This document shows positions 25,806-33,989 of a stretch of DNA of 64,000 nt, in pieces. Source of the DNA: Alkalicoccobacillus murimartini (GTDB taxonomy: Bacteria > Bacillota > Bacilli > Bacillales > Bacillaceae_D). The notes below the pieces were generated by a model. That model did no database searches, was not told the DNA's origin, and saw only the letters and a list, made by a program, of their open reading frames with translations. A program made the translations under genes and the position numbers. The DNA lies in the NCBI RefSeq assembly GCF_030813245.1, contig NZ_JAUSUA010000007.1, forward strand, positions 1-64,000. Reading direction: 5' to 3'. Positions within the stretch are counted from its first letter, which is position 1, and each line of letters starts with the position of its first letter.

Positions 25806-26039
25806 ATGGATATCAAAGAGATATTAGATAACTTTCTCCTTTTGTACTTCGGAAATGAGGACCACTCTAAAGCTCAGAACTTACTAATAAATTCAATTGA
25901 CTTAGAAACACAAGATCAAGTTGAAGAATTCTACGAACTGGTATAGAAGTATGACAAAAACTATGAATATTATAATGACTTACTTAGAATTTGCGCGGGT
26001 TCTAACGAAAGCACTAGAGATAATTACAAATATAATTAA
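25806..26039 (+). pseudogene. Small phage-type gene interrupted by in-frame TAG
   Basis: An ATG at 25806 follows AGAGGGAG. The frame encodes an acidic peptide (DIKEILDNFLLLYFGNED, then QVEEFYELV) and meets TAG at 25944. The same frame continues without a break as KYDKNYEYYNDLLRIC to TAA at 26037-26039, right where a terminator begins. The intact product would have 77 residues. One C-to-T change in a CAG codon would explain the stop. No family recognised. Confidence 0.55.
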
Positions 26040-26202
26040 GCCCCTCCAAGCGGAAGGGCTTTTCTTCTTCATTCTTTAAATTTATAAATAATTTAATTAG
26101 TGCGTATAGGATACACACTATAAAGAAAGCGTTAAAGAACATTTCAACATAGTTAGGTTGTGATATAAATTCTTTAACTGGACTAATATCCATTTCTACC
26201 AC
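26014..26202 (-). CDS. Small single-helix membrane protein, uncertain
   Basis: Up to 62 residues with one membrane helix (FFNAFFIVCILYALIKLFI) and a charged tail NLKNEEEK. The last 15 residues read through the hairpin used by the opposite-strand gene, so the natural end may be earlier. Starts are GTG 26202 or ATG 26193, neither with a strong ribosome-binding site. Plausible as a prophage lysis-region protein but weakly supported. Confidence 0.35.
   Translation of the reverse strand: MVEMDISPVKEFISQPNYVEMFFNAFFIVCILYALIKLFINLKNEEEKPFRLEGLNYICNYL
26038..26065 (+). terminator. Terminator after the TAG-interrupted gene
   Basis: AAGCCCCTCC pairs with GGAAGGGCTT, followed by TTCTTCTTC. It starts at the stop codon of the plus-strand gene. 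Confidence 0.6.
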
Positions 26203-26219
26203 ACTCTTATGTTAGCCTA

Positions 26220-26456
26220 CTAAGCATATTCTTTTTCATTTCTAGAAAATAACCCCCATATTAATAATACGACACCTATTATTAACGTTAAAATTGATAA
26301 ATTTAGCAAGCTTGACGGAAAGCCTTCCGTATCTAGCCGATTCATAACTAAACCAGTTGATGCACCATCAGCCATTACCCCTGCAAATATGTACCGACTC
26401 ACAAATAGAATAATAGCTCCATGGATTAAAATTGATCCACTAATCATTTTGCCCAT
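26220..26456 (-). CDS. Small two-helix membrane protein of the lysis region
   Basis: 78 residues with two membrane helices (about 7-27 and 50-70), a short outside loop and a charged end RNEKEYA. The ribosome-binding site GGAGGGGG is strong. It follows the endolysin gene in the same direction after about 120 bp. Small membrane proteins here often help lysis or holin timing, but I cannot assign that. Confidence 0.55.
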   Translation of the reverse strand: MGKMISGSILIHGAIILFVSRYIFAGVMADGASTGLVMNRLDTEGFPSSLLNLSILTLIIGVVLLIWGLFSRNEKEYA

Positions 26457-26580
26457 AGTTAATCCCCCCTCCCCTTAGCATAAAAGAAATGATTTGGAAC
26501 ACACTCCTTTTATACTGTTACCTTTAGAAACCATAGACTAAGCATGATCGCGGGAAGAAAGGTGTTGTTCTTAAGAAAGA

Positions 26581-27600
26581 TTACTTTACAACTTGCAATA
26601 ATCTAGCTCTCGTAGCTGGACCATAGACGCCATCAGCATCTAGTCCATTAGTGCTTTGGAATCTACGCACTGCATCAGCTGTGTTAGGACCATAAACTCC
26701 ATTGTTAGGCGCTCCCTTTTCAGGATAGAAGTACACACTTGCCAATGCGTTTTGTACAGCTCGTACATTGGCACCTGAAGGGAATGGACGAATAGCTCTC
26801 AACACAACGTTAGGCAAGCTCAACTTAGCTACAGTTGTTCCAGAGCCTTTTGTAACTGAACCACTATTGGTGTCAGCTGCATAAGTGACATGATTGCTGT
26901 TAGCCGTGATAAATAAACCATTTAGCAATTCAAGCATCTTTGATCCACTCACCGTGTGCTCACCAACTACAGTAAACACTTCACCAGCTTTCACTGTTTG
27001 ATAACGAGCGTTCCAGTCTTTCTTGTCATAGACCCACATATCGGAAGTTTTTACATGAACTGTACCACTACCCACAATGGATTCTTCTCCGCCACCAGTA
27101 ATCGGTTTAGGTTTCGGCTGAAGTGGAGCATTTTTAACTCCATCAATTAATGCTTTAAACGCATTCCATTCCTTAAGTAAACCAGCGGGGCAATTTTTAC
27201 CTGTCCAGAATTGATGCGTAACAACACGACTAGAAGGAATCTTGTGCTTAGACATTAACTGTCTCGTTAACCGTGCAACATTTTGCTTGGCCTTGTTGTA
27301 GTCTCCATCACTATTGACACAAAGTTCAATACCAATCGATTGACGGTTCCCTGATCCACCAGCATGCCAGCCCAGTTCATTGTCTGGTAGATGCTGAATG
27401 ATTTCTTTATCATCCACCGTGTAGTACCAAGAAACTGAACGATTTTGAGCATCTTGTCCTTTAACATACATTGAATGCATCTCAGCATTCGCACCTCTAT
27501 TTTTATTTGCTGTTTCATGCTCTGTAATATAAGTAGGTGTGATCTTAGTTCCTGGACGGTTGCGGTTACTAGTTGGAATTAAATCTTGTTTAATCTTCAT
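26581..27600 (-). CDS. Phage endolysin, N-acetylmuramoyl-L-alanine amidase
   Basis: 339 residues. Residues about 1-155 are an Amidase_2 domain (XlyA/T7-lysozyme fold) with zinc ligands at His28 (TEHETA), the His of LGWHAGG, and THQFWTGKNCP holding the last ligands. Residues about 170-255 resemble an SH3b cell-wall module (GTVHVKTSDMWVYDKK). Residues about 262-338 are a PG_binding_1 domain (ANVRAVQNALAS, GVYGPNTADAVRRFQ). It cuts the bond between muramic acid and L-Ala to release phage. It overlaps the holin gene by 4 bp (ATGA). It looks intact although the structural module is broken. Confidence 0.93.
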   Translation of the reverse strand: MKIKQDLIPTSNRNRPGTKITPTYITEHETANKNRGANAEMHSMYVKGQDAQNRSVSWYYTVDDKEIIQHLPDNELGWHAGGSGNRQSIGIELCVNSDGDYNKAKQNVARLTRQLMSKHKIPSSRVVTHQFWTGKNCPAGLLKEWNAFKALIDGVKNAPLQPKPKPITGGGEESIVGSGTVHVKTSDMWVYDKKDWNARYQTVKAGEVFTVVGEHTVSGSKMLELLNGLFITANSNHVTYAADTNSGSVTKGSGTTVAKLSLPNVVLRAIRPFPSGANVRAVQNALASVYFYPEKGAPNNGVYGPNTADAVRRFQSTNGLDADGVYGPATRARLLQVVK

Positions 27601-28031
27601 TTCTCTTCACTCTCCTCTGATTTTGGTTCTTCTTCTGGACCATACTTATCAAACCCGCGTAACTTTTCTTGAATCATTGGTGTTACTTTCAACCCAATGT
27701 GTGCTGCATTCTCAGTGATTGATAGGATTTGATTGGCCATATAAAAAAGCACAGTCGCTGTAGCAACCATGCCGTTTAAATCAAGTATTGTGTCTACAAT
27801 GTCTACAACATTTGCCACGATGATAATAGCGAAAATTGCAATCTTACGAGCATAACCAAACAACGCGGATCGACTACGCAAGTCCTTATTCTTGATGGCT
27901 TTCAAAATGCCTGTGACGATGTCCACCAACATAAGGAGGACTAATAAATTAAGATAGCTTACTTCTCCGAAGAGATACAGCTTGGCGACCTCTAGACTTT
28001 CTAAGTTAAAAAACACTGATATTTGCTCCAT
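27597..28031 (-). CDS. Phage holin (phage_holin_4 / toxin-secretion holin family)
   Basis: 144 residues from the ATG at 28031, which follows AAGGGTG; the frame opens further upstream without a ribosome-binding site. Three hydrophobic segments (LNLLVLLMLVDIVTGILKAI, IAIFAIIIVANVVDIVDTI and a following amphipathic helix) and the DIVTGILKA loop with LRSRSALFGYARK match this holin family. The tail is charged (GPEEEPKSEESEEK). It opens the membrane so that the endolysin can reach the wall; the two genes are coupled by an ATGA overlap. Confidence 0.9.
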   Translation of the reverse strand: MEQISVFFNLESLEVAKLYLFGEVSYLNLLVLLMLVDIVTGILKAIKNKDLRSRSALFGYARKIAIFAIIIVANVVDIVDTILDLNGMVATATVLFYMANQILSITENAAHIGLKVTPMIQEKLRGFDKYGPEEEPKSEESEEK

Positions 28032-28051
28032 TGCGACACCCTTTTCTTTTA

Positions 28052-28078
28052 ATATAAAAAGCAACCCCTATGGGCTGC
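28052..28078 (-). terminator. Minus-strand terminator before the holin
   Basis: GCAACCC (28061-28067) and GGGCTGC (28072-28078) form the stem; the minus-strand U-tract reads TTTTTATATT. It ends the unit starting at 28426. Confidence 0.7.
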
Positions 28079-28093
28079 TTTGGTAAGACTTGG

Positions 28094-28426
28094 CTAGTCA
28101 TTAAGTTGTTTTATGCCAATTGAGAGCAAAGAGATAATCCCTTCATAAAACGCAATTATCATTGTGACAATAATTACTTTCTTTGAAATATAAATATCAC
28201 CAATATTATAGTTATATTCCGCAGTGCTGCTAATCAACCAAATACTAGTTAAGAAATTCACTATTTCCTCAGCTCCGGTTAGCTGGAAAGCAAGTAAAAG
28301 CCCAATTAGAATGCCTAAAAAACCCTTAATAAATTTATTCAAAGTTCCTAACACCTTCATTACTGTCGCAACTACCAAAATGATTAGTACAATGACGATT
28401 AAAAAAACTAATTTAAATGTTTCCAA
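28094..28426 (-). CDS. Hypothetical membrane protein of the prophage
   Basis: 110 residues, three to four membrane helices (LVFLIVIVLIILVVATVM, GFLGILIGLLLAFQLT, IIVTMIIAFYEGIISLL). The TTG at 28426 follows AAAGGAGA by 7 bases. It has its own terminator before the holin gene, so it is a separate unit. No family recognised. Confidence 0.6.
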   Translation of the reverse strand: METFKLVFLIVIVLIILVVATVMKVLGTLNKFIKGFLGILIGLLLAFQLTGAEEIVNFLTSIWLISSTAEYNYNIGDIYISKKVIIVTMIIAFYEGIISLLSIGIKQLND

Positions 28427-28550
28427 GTTATTCTCCTTTAATATCGTTATTTGAGATTTAAAACCTCCTATCTAGTATTAAATAAATGTTTATGAAAGTG
28501 GAAAATAAATTTTAGCTTTTTTTCTTGAATTAATTCAACCCTCCTTAGCA

Positions 28551-28583
28551 TAATAAAAAACCCTCCAAGTGGAGAGCTATACT
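28551..28583 (-). terminator. Minus-strand terminator of the gene starting at 28810
   Basis: CTCTCC/GGAGGG arms around ACTT on the minus strand, then TTTTTTATTA. Confidence 0.7.
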
Positions 28584-28591
28584 AAATATTC

Positions 28592-28810
28592 TTAAAGATC
28601 GTTAGTTCTTGTCTTTTTTCTATCTTCACTCACTTGTAGATAGAATAGAGTCAAGCTTATACCTGACTCTAGGATAGCAACAAATATTAAAACTCCCCCT
28701 ATAAGTTTCTCAAAGTCTATTATTGGAATCATTACGTCATTCCTTTGTAAGACCAGAAACAATGCTAATACCCCATACATTAAACTTTTAAATAAGTTTA
28801 TTCCTGTCAA
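28592..28810 (-). CDS. Small two-helix membrane protein of the prophage
   Basis: 72 residues with two membrane helices (about 6-22 and 36-58) and a basic tail EDRKKTRTNDL. The TTG start has AGGAGGG 7 bases upstream. It has its own terminator directly after it. No family recognised. Confidence 0.55.
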   Translation of the reverse strand: MTGINLFKSLMYGVLALFLVLQRNDVMIPIIDFEKLIGGVLIFVAILESGISLTLFYLQVSEDRKKTRTNDL

Positions 28811-28887
28811 AACTGGACCCTCCTTTTATCTATACCTAATACTTCGACAAAATGAGGGAAACCTTTTATTTTTGAGACAACTGTCTT

Positions 28888-29192
28888 TTATTCTAGTGGT
28901 TCTATATATTCACTAATAAAGTTATCAGTTTGTAAAGGAATAAAAAGTTCTTTAGATGAGATCGTCCATTTAGCTATTAAATGACCAAAAAAATCAATGG
29001 GTTCTCCACTTTCATTGATCCTTAAAGCCTTAATACGAAGATGTTTACCTTTAAAATCATCTAAAACACTAGCATGTTGAATAGCGTCAAATGTGAGATC
29101 ATTATTCAATTCGCTAGCGTGTAACCTAAAATTTTATTCCACTTATCTGATGATTGTTTTACCTCAACATGCCAAACATTAGATATTCTCAC
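28888..29192 (-). pseudogene. Small gene split by a frameshift, or two overlapping small genes
   Basis: A GTG at 29192 after AGGAGGGG opens a frame reading RISNVWHVEVKQSSDKW and KILGYTLAN before TGA at 29106-29108. From the overlapping TTG (29107-29109) the next frame runs 73 residues to 28888 (LTFDAIQHASVLDDFKG, RIKALRINESGEPIDF). The second frame has no ribosome-binding site of its own. Joined, they give a plausible protein of about 101 residues. A frameshift is the simplest explanation; coupled start-stop overlap (TTGA) is the alternative. Confidence 0.45.
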
Positions 29193-29380
29193 GAAACCCC
29201 TCCTATATATCTTACATTTTTATACATCGGTATAAAGGAGGAAATCTTTTAATTAATTATTTTCAACACACTAACTCATATGGCTACCTCATCACAATTT
29301 CTGTTAGAACTTCCTCAATGGTGCCCATCCTCCCTTTTTAGATTTTTGTAGAATGAGGCGATCACCCCTTTCAATGGAAT

Positions 29381-29408
29381 AAGAAAAAGCCCTCCGTGTG
29401 GAGAGCTT
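29381..29408 (-). terminator. Minus-strand terminator of the DUF4393 gene
   Basis: AAGCCCTCC (29387-29395) pairs with GGAGAGCTT (29400-29408); the minus-strand U-tract is TTTCTTATT. It follows the full-length stop at 29412, not the internal stop. Confidence 0.75.
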
Positions 29409-29411
29409 AAT

Positions 29412-30221
29412 TTATTTTTGAATTGCCTTTAAAAAATGCAAACCAAAAGGAGTAAATTCATAAATCCCTTTTGATTCATGAATAATAGATCCTTTAAAAT
29501 CAGGGCTTTGTAATAATATCTTTGCAATATTTTCTTTTTTTACCTTAAGTGAATTTATAATAGTATCATAATCCTCTTCTCTTGTGCTAATATGAAAATT
29601 TCTATTACTTTTTATTAATCCTAATTGATCTAAATGCGTTAAATAAAAGCCCTCCAGATCTTTATAATCTAGTTCTATAATGAGAGGAATTTCAGTGTTA
29701 TTATCACTTATTGTAAATGATTCACCGTTCTCATCATATCGATCTAAAGAAACAGAAATAAAGTGTTTTCGTTCCTTTATCTTAAATTAGTTTAAGATTT
29801 TCGCTTCATCCTTAGAGAGGTTTCTAATAACTTGAATAAAACTCGGATGTGAGTTTCTAGATTTATCTATATGAGAGGCATTAGTTAACAAATTTATAAA
29901 CATTTCAGCTACTTCTTCATTAGTTATTTTAAGTAGTTCCTCTATTACGGGTAACCCAATCTCAGGAATTACAGTTCCTATTTCATCATCTGGAATAACA
30001 TCAAGATTTTCTCCGTATTTTTTCATCCATTTCTTGAAATAGAAATTAGCTGAGGTGCTTGCCAACTTTGCTGGTAGTAAAATTGTATTAGATAACTCTA
30101 GAACTGTTTCTAAAGCTTGGCCAACTTTTCTCAGTCCTGGTTGAGCTAAGTCTGGATAAACTAACTTAATCACTTCAACACTACTTTCACTTAACTTGCC
30201 AATACCTAACTTATCACTCAC
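29412..30221 (-). pseudogene. DUF4393 (Abi-alpha-like) protein interrupted by in-frame TAA
   Basis: The GTG at 30221 lies 5 bases after GGGGGG. The first 144 residues match DUF4393: DLAQPGLRKVGQALETVL, IPEIGLPVIEELLKITNEE, MFINLLTNASH and HPSFIQVIRNLSKDEAKIL. A TAA at 29787-29789 then interrupts it. The same frame goes on for 124 codons (HFISVSLDRYDENGE, GIYEFTPFGLHFLKAIQK) to TAA 29412, followed at once by a terminator. The family normally has both halves, so this is one gene with a nonsense change (CAA to TAA would suffice). As I recall, Pfam links the family to abortive infection (Abi-alpha). Whether the short form is active is unknown. Confidence 0.7.
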
Positions 30222-30278
30222 TAAATCCCCCCCCTTTTTCACCTATACCTATTAATTCGACAAAAAAGGAGGAATCCT

Positions 30279-30476
30279 TTATTTGTTTTTTCCAGTCTCT
30301 TTCTTCTCATCCTTATCACGCAACTGCGCTCTCAAATCATTAATCTCCTGTTGAGCCACAGAAAGAGCAGCCCTTGTTGAAATTAATTCCGCTTCCTTCG
30401 ATCCGAGAGTCATAACCATTTCTTGATGAACTTTTTCTGCTAATGCTTGATCCTTATCCTGCTTTTGCTGTTCCAT
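30279..30476 (-). CDS. Short coiled-coil phage protein
   Basis: 65 residues, predicted to be nearly all helical and coiled-coil (KDQALAEKVHQEM, ALSVAQQEINDLRAQL), with a Lys/Glu-rich end. RBS GGAGGA. Its start overlaps the last codons of the tail-protein gene in another frame, as in many Bacillus phages where such small proteins follow the tail genes. Confidence 0.6.
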   Translation of the reverse strand: MEQQKQDKDQALAEKVHQEMVMTLGSKEAELISTRAALSVAQQEINDLRAQLRDKDEKKETGKNK

Positions 30477-31929
30477 TTTGTAAATCCTCCAGTTTGGCTT
30501 CTAATCCATTGATTTGATCTTACAAATCTTCAATTCGTTCAACCTTCTCATACATTTCTTGGATCGCTTTACCGAAACTCAATACACCATCTGTTTCTGA
30601 GGATAATTCATTTAATTCTCACGATCTCCACCGTAGACAGTCACATTATTAGCATTAAGCTGACCAGTTGTTATAGCATCAGCCACGATACCTGCAGCTG
30701 TCATAGCAGTTACAGGTGTCGCTCCACCATCTACTGAATAAAAAAACACCACCTGAGTTTAAAATCACTCGATGGTTAGAGTTAGTCTTTTCGATTAGGT
30801 GAAGCTCATTATCAAAAACGACCTCAGTCATAGCGCTGTGCAATGCTTCTGTCGCAATCTTGATCGCATCATCTAACACATTGTAAGGAAGCTTCCCTTG
30901 TCCATTTAAGAGACGATCCACCTTTTTTGAAGTGTTAGCAAAACGAGTGACTGTATCTGTCATACGCCTACGGATACTGGATAAAGTGACGCTAGTGTCG
31001 ATTGGATCTAAGTTAGCATCCAAGACCTCGTTAATTTCCGCAATTCTTGCTTCTGCTTGAAAGTTCCCCATTGGCTCATAGACTATAAAACCCCAATCAC
31101 CTTCTGTCGGTCTACCTTCTGTGTACCCAGTAGCCGTAACTTCTGCCAATGATACAGTCACACTCAACTGTGGTTGATCTATGAGGGTACGTTTGAGATA
31201 AGCCTGCATGTTAGATGGCACCGTTCTGCGCTCATCATACTCTGCGTCAGCATGACGAATCCCGAAAATTTCGGCGTTAGGAGAAGTGTATTTCTCATGC
31301 ACAGGAAACGTGCCGTCTTCTCGTTCCTCACCGCCAAAGCCTTCAATATAAGTTGAGAAGTTGTTAGTATCCTCTTGCTTGTCCATTCCTTTTAAATTGA
31401 CGCCCCAACGAAACTGGAAGTCTGTTTTGACACCTATCTCTCGTTTGATAGTGACTGTCTTAGACTGAACTGTAAACTCTGCTCCATACCGTTGCAAGAC
31501 GTTCTGAAAAAGAGAAAGACAATTATCGCGACCAAAGTTTTCGAATGACTCAGACATGAAACTATCGACCACAACAAAGTTGTAAGGTGTAGGACCAAAC
31601 ACGCGATTGAGTGCTGCATTGAATGTCTGTGATCCTGTAAACGTCTCGTACTGAAAGCAATCATTCATGTCTATAAAGAATCGGTGTACGGCTTAAGCCT
31701 GCTTATATGACTTGTTTCCAAATTCCTTCTCATTCACTTGGCGAATGATGTCCTCTGCATTTCTGAAATGAACAATCGCCTCTGGTCGAATTAATTCAAA
31801 CGAAGGATCATCTGGATAAATAGAAAAGGTCAATGTCTTTTCACCATTGACCTTGCCGTTGTATGTGAGTTCTTTAAAAAGGGTGAGAGGTTCATGTTTG
31901 CCGTATAGATCTTCTATGAGTAATGGCAT
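30454..31929 (-). pseudogene. Prophage tail protein (endopeptidase/Tal-like) with multiple lesions
   Basis: The ATG at 31929 follows AAAGGAGGG. The N-terminus (PLLIEDLYGKHEPL, NGEKTLTFSIYPDD) matches prophage tail-tip proteins. An in-frame TAA at 31693-31695 splits it; the frame continues as AVHRFFIDMNDCFQYETFTG and runs as a long reading frame to about 30746. There a run of seven A on the plus strand (30740-30746) marks a frameshift; the shifted frame reads DGGATPVTAMTAAGIVADA and NANNVTVYGGD. A second shift near 30615 gives LSSETDGVLSFGKAIQEMYE, and a third lesion, TAA at 30520-30522, interrupts the coiled coil (VERIEDL then DQINGLEAKLEDL). The gene cannot make full-length protein without recoding. 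Confidence 0.75.
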
Positions 31930-32063
31930 GGTTCCCTCCTTTCTGAACAATACAAGTTTCTACATATAGAGAACCGATTGCAAATATTTTTTAACTACTC
32001 TTGACAAGTCATAGTTCAAGTGGATACATTTCATTTAAGTTATAAAAAAAGCGAGGTGATCAT

Positions 32064-32204
32064 ATGAATAAGCCTTCAAGTCTTTGCAAATGCGATAAAC
32101 CAGAACCAAAACACACTCCATATCCTAAATCATCATCCGTGTTGGTCCCATTTGGTTTAAACGATTGCAAGTTGTGCGACAAACCCATCATCCGTTCTAT
32201 TTAA
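32064..32204 (+). CDS. Small Cys-rich protein on the opposite strand inside the prophage
   Basis: 46 residues starting MNKPSSLCKCDKPEPKH and ending CKLCDKPIIRSI, with CxC and CxxC pairs that could bind zinc. The ATG lies 3 bases after GAGGTGAT. A promoter is visible (TTGACA 32001-32006, GATACA about 16 bases later) and a 7-bp hairpin follows (32210-32229). All neighbours run the other way, so this looks like a cargo gene with its own control. No family recognised. Confidence 0.55.
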   Translation: MNKPSSLCKCDKPEPKHTPYPKSSSVLVPFGLNDCKLCDKPIIRSI

Positions 32205-32242
32205 TAAGAGCTCTCCTTATATGGAGAGCAATACATATTACT

Positions 32243-32635
32243 TTATTTCCTCAAATGATCCATTAGATGTACCGATGTTTTCGTATTGTTTAGGTATCCG
32301 ATAACGTCATAGTTAATGATTTGCAAATCTAGTGAACCTGCTTGCAAGCTAACGTTCCCCATATGCTTAACCGTTCTACGTTCAAAGCCACTACCAATGC
32401 AATAATAGTTGATTCTATTTCCAATACAAATATTGTTATACAAGTCGACTATAGATCCGTACGTCGGAGCGATACCAGCCTTATGGTTATGGTTGAACTG
32501 GCAGTTATTAATCGACCCGGTGCATCCTTCGTGATGGCTGATGCCGTCAACGCCGTTATAGTCTCCTGTGCAGTTAAAGAAATGGGTATCCCCGTAGAAA
32601 TGCATATTGAACCCATCGTTCCGCGCTTTGGAGCC
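32243..32635 (-). pseudogene. C-terminal fragment of a beta-helix tail appendage
   Basis: The frame upstream of the ATG at 32605 is open to the junction (GSKARNDGFN), and downstream it reads like a right-handed beta-helix tail-spike/pectate-lyase-like protein (GVDGISHHEGCTGSI, CQFNHNHKAGIAPTYG, LYNNICIGNRI). The N-terminal part of such proteins, usually several hundred residues, is missing. It is joined directly to terminase sequence near 32640, so this is a deletion remnant and probably not expressed from a start of its own. Confidence 0.65.
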
Positions 32636-33117
32636 TCAATTTTGGAGAGTGTATCATTATAACGAATCTCGCTTAGCGTTCTCTCAAAATGCTTATTTAA
32701 CACTGGAGAACTTTCTACCATCGCTTTACATTCGTTAAATAATACCTTCGCTTGAGCCTTAGAGTTGGCAAGTTGATAGACACGAGCTCCTTTTTCTCCA
32801 TCTTTACTCGTTCCGTATATTGAGAGCCCAGATCCCATACCTGACTTACCGTTCTTTCTTGCGACTAGAATAAGGCCTTCTTTAAATCGACGGTACTTTG
32901 TTTTCATGTGAACCCAACCATACATAGAACCAATAGCGAAGTGCTGCCAGTCTTGCATAACAATCGAATCATAATCACCTTGAGACGGTTTGCAGAATTT
33001 CTCTATAAAGCCAATGTTTAATACAAGACCTCTACATGATCTCCATGCTTTAGACTTATAGAACTTCGATGACTCCTTGTCTCTCTTGTACTGATCGTAA
33101 TGACGTTGCCTACTCAC
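32636..33117 (-). pseudogene. HNH endonuclease - terminase large subunit chimera (deletion remnant)
   Basis: The GTG at 33117 starts SRQRHYDQYKRDKESSKF and YKSKAWRSCRGLVL, the start of a phage HNH endonuclease. After about 35 residues it passes in frame into the terminase large subunit (FIEKFCKPSQGDYD, the Walker A-like VARKNGKSG, VYQLANSKAQAKVLF, DTLSKIEA). About 32640 it meets the tail-spike gene out of frame; the frame then runs through that sequence to a stop at 32449. The HNH catalytic region, the small terminase subunit and the rest of the terminase are gone. Confidence 0.7.
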
Positions 33118-33406
33118 GCTTGACCTGCTGAAGCTCTGCTTTACAACTGGTGATAAGCTCCTGGTATTTCTCGTTCGACATTCTGCCACCGGTCTTATAC
33201 GCCTGGTCGAACTTAAGCTGCAGCTCTTTGAGGTTGTCTATCATAGAACTGAGTGTGCCTGCCTTGTCATTGAGCTGTTCGAGATAGATCGATAGGTTCT
33301 CTGTGTAAAGTCTCAACATCACAGCTTCATGTTGTAGTGCCCCTTCGTATGCTTCTCTAGTAATCGTTCCTTTCACAAACTTAAGTTGTTCTTTCGTTAA
33401 TGACAT
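33110..33406 (-). CDS. Hypothetical coiled-coil phage protein
   Basis: 98 residues, mostly helical with heptad-like runs (LYTENLSIYLEQLND, SMIDNLKELQLKFDQAY). The ATG at 33406 lies 8 bases after GGAG. It follows the DUF2513 gene directly and overlaps the HNH remnant start by 8 bp. In related prophages this slot precedes the terminase genes. No family recognised. Confidence 0.6.
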   Translation of the reverse strand: MSLTKEQLKFVKGTITREAYEGALQHEAVMLRLYTENLSIYLEQLNDKAGTLSSMIDNLKELQLKFDQAYKTGGRMSNEKYQELITSCKAELQQVKRE

Positions 33407-33411
33407 CAGCT

Positions 33412-33744
33412 TCACTCCTTCATAGACTTTAGAACAATTTGTTTGGCCATATATTGAATGGTTTCAAATGATACAGAATCTAAAGTAAGATTCATTTGTT
33501 CTAAGTGCCACTTGATAGCATCCCAGATCCGATCGTCTCTGATAGATGATAGTAGCTCATGTCCTTTATAAGTGAGATCCACTTCATGTTCTGATGATCT
33601 AATAGTTCCTGTATCTAAGTATCCTTCTTGTGCTGTTAGAAACAGATGCTGTATTCTCTTCTCTTTGTCTTCCACATCTTTTGTTATTACACCTGATTCA
33701 ATCTCTAATAGTATCTCTCGAACGAGCTCCTTATCTAGTTTCAT
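33412..33744 (-). CDS. DUF2513 family phage protein
   Basis: 110 residues. It begins KLDKELVREILLEIE and carries LTYKGHELLSSIRDDRIW, both typical of DUF2513, a small winged-helix-like family frequent in Firmicute prophages, of unknown function. RBS AGAGGTG. A second, more divergent DUF2513 gene lies at 36439 in the same prophage. Confidence 0.8.
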   Translation of the reverse strand: MKLDKELVREILLEIESGVITKDVEDKEKRIQHLFLTAQEGYLDTGTIRSSEHEVDLTYKGHELLSSIRDDRIWDAIKWHLEQMNLTLDSVSFETIQYMAKQIVLKSMKE

Positions 33745-33761
33745 TTACTCACCTCTTTGTA

Positions 33762-33791
33762 TAATAAAAAGCACCTACTTTTTGTAGATGC
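33762..33791 (-). terminator. Minus-strand terminator before the DUF2513 gene
   Basis: GCACCTAC (33771-33778) pairs with GTAGATGC (33784-33791); minus-strand U-tract TTTTTATTAT. It ends transcription coming from the right. Confidence 0.75.
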
Positions 33792-33880
33792 TAATGCTCG
33801 TTTTATGAAATTAAAAAGAAAGGAAATAAAACTAGCAAATCACTGTTTGCTAGTTTCTTTATATTTTTCTTTCTTAGTAG

Positions 33881-33952
33881 ATCAAATGGCGTACAAAGAC
33901 GTACATCAAATGGCGTACGATGATTGTGTACAACAAATGATGTACGAAGGAG
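33881..33952. repeat. Short degenerate direct repeats with GTAC cores
   Basis: ATCAAATGGCGTAC occurs twice (33881 and 33905), followed by a weaker copy AACAAATGATGTAC (33932). GTAC occurs at 33891, 33901, 33915, 33928 and 33942. It is intergenic between a decayed small gene and the DUF2513 terminator. A 69-codon frame crosses it, but has no good start. Confidence 0.6.
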
Positions 33953-33989
33953 AATTTAGTGGTTGAAATTCAATCAAGAAAATTTCCTG

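Noticed and set aside
29265-29328. Short minus-strand frame MGTIEEVLTEIVMR then TAG then PYELVC
   Set aside because: The ATG directly abuts the GGGAGG motif, so initiation is doubtful and the peptide is too short to judge, although the TAG again fits a Gln codon.
33757-33966. 69-codon plus-strand frame with a QMAY-like repeated peptide
   Set aside because: No good start or ribosome-binding site, begins inside a terminator, and the peptide repetition simply follows the GTAC DNA repeats.
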